Assembly: GCA_964596135.1 (NCBI GenBank)
Contig: CAZQTF010000084.1
Location: forward strand, 1 to 15,061
Reading direction: 5' to 3'
DNA length: 15,061 bases
Source: JADJNW01 sp964596135
GTDB taxonomy: Bacteria; Bacteroidota; Bacteroidia; Chitinophagales; Saprospiraceae
The position numbers were made by a program, and so were the translations under genes. This document shows, piece after piece, positions 14,827-15,061 of this stretch; position 1 is the first letter of the stretch; each line of letters begins with the position of its first letter. The notes beneath the pieces are model-generated. The model searched no databases. It was not told the DNA's origin and saw nothing but the letters and a program-made list of their open reading frames with translations.

Positions 14827-14857
14827 AATAGCTTTGGCAAAAGTGTTGCAATTGTAG
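14781..14857 (+). other. A8 tract and out-of-frame conserved C-terminus of MazF
   Basis: Eight A residues at 14781-14788 interrupt the toxin. With seven A the reading would be M-I-K-K-L-G-I-V-N-T-T-K-M-K..., ending at TAG 14855-14857. The conserved Lys-Leu-Gly and the amphipathic helix EIEIALAKVLQL are intact in the +1 frame (one A skipped). The coding quality of the hidden tail suggests that the change is recent or is bypassed. Confidence 0.8.
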
Positions 14858-15061
14858 AAAGCATTATATCTAAGTCTCCTGCGGAAGGGACGGAAATTGG
14901 TTACCGCAATGTATCAGGATTAAGCCATTGTAAACCAACAAAAAAACAGCAGATTTTTCCATAAGATATATTATCACACAACCCTTTACATGCTTAGATG
15001 CTAATACAAGGAATTAGTCTTCTTGCTGGGAATGGGAATAGACGCACTTGAGTTAGCAAAA
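14858..15061. other. Window end, no gene recognised
   Basis: This 204-bp stretch after the toxin tail is AT-rich with no frame resembling a gene and no clear hairpin terminator. It may be intergenic. Confidence 0.5.

Noticed and set aside
1..15061. CRISPR array, tRNA, rRNA, insertion sequence or prophage
   Set aside because: No regularly spaced repeats, no cloverleaf, no rRNA-like conserved stretches, and no transposase, integrase or phage gene could be found by reading both strands.

Overview
The window looks like a chromosomal segment from a Bacteroidota bacterium, probably of the Saprospiria/Chitinophagia type. The phylum-level signs are a PorP/SprF-family outer-membrane protein (a type IX secretion-linked family), a bS21 gene with the typical Bacteroidota sequence, a DsbD-type fusion with extra alpha domains, few Shine-Dalgarno sequences at starts, and several upstream matches to the Bacteroidota -7 promoter consensus TAnnTTTG. 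No rRNA, tRNA, CRISPR array, insertion sequence or prophage is visible. Most of the window is ordinary core and housekeeping DNA.

Layout. 1-179 (+) is the C-terminal tail of an AlkD-like DNA alkylation repair protein. It converges on a minus-strand pair, rpsU (1034-1231) followed by a TlyA-family methyltransferase (217-957). An AT-rich gap of 636 bp follows. Next, on +, come a secreted two-lobed retropepsin-like aspartyl protease (1868-2797) and an overlapping 32-residue glycine-zipper membrane peptide (2781-2879). pdeM, a metallophosphoesterase, lies on - (2914-3564).

3734-6805 (+) is a reducing-power module: a free-standing DsbD alpha domain, then a large DsbD with two alpha domains, a CcdA-like membrane core and a C-terminal thioredoxin domain. 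It ends in a strong, probably bidirectional, hairpin terminator. On - from 8608 down to 6870 lies a likely operon of bactofilin, an AtpZ-like protein, a four-helix membrane protein and a biotin carrier protein. The ATP synthase accessory gene sits here without atpB or the rest of the atp operon. A 17-bp perfect palindrome (8776-8812) separates it from the porP/sprF gene (8826-9902, -).

After a 501-bp gap come, on -, an unusual trypsin-like protease with a zinc ribbon and a C-terminal domain that may be YbjN/CesT-like (10404-11483), and a large secreted metzincin-type zinc protease (11713-14169). The window ends with a + strand type II toxin-antitoxin pair: a DUF2281-like antitoxin (14295-14531) overlapping a MazF/PemK toxin (14518-14826). 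The toxin reading frame is broken at a run of eight A residues. Removing one A restores the family C-terminus, ending at 14857. This is the most interesting observation in the window: a decayed toxin, a slippage-controlled toxin, or a sequencing indel.

Many starts were moved downstream of the longest open frame. The longest frames often begin with TTG or GTG, and an ATG a few codons later gives a better signal peptide, a better match to the family, or a better fit to a promoter.
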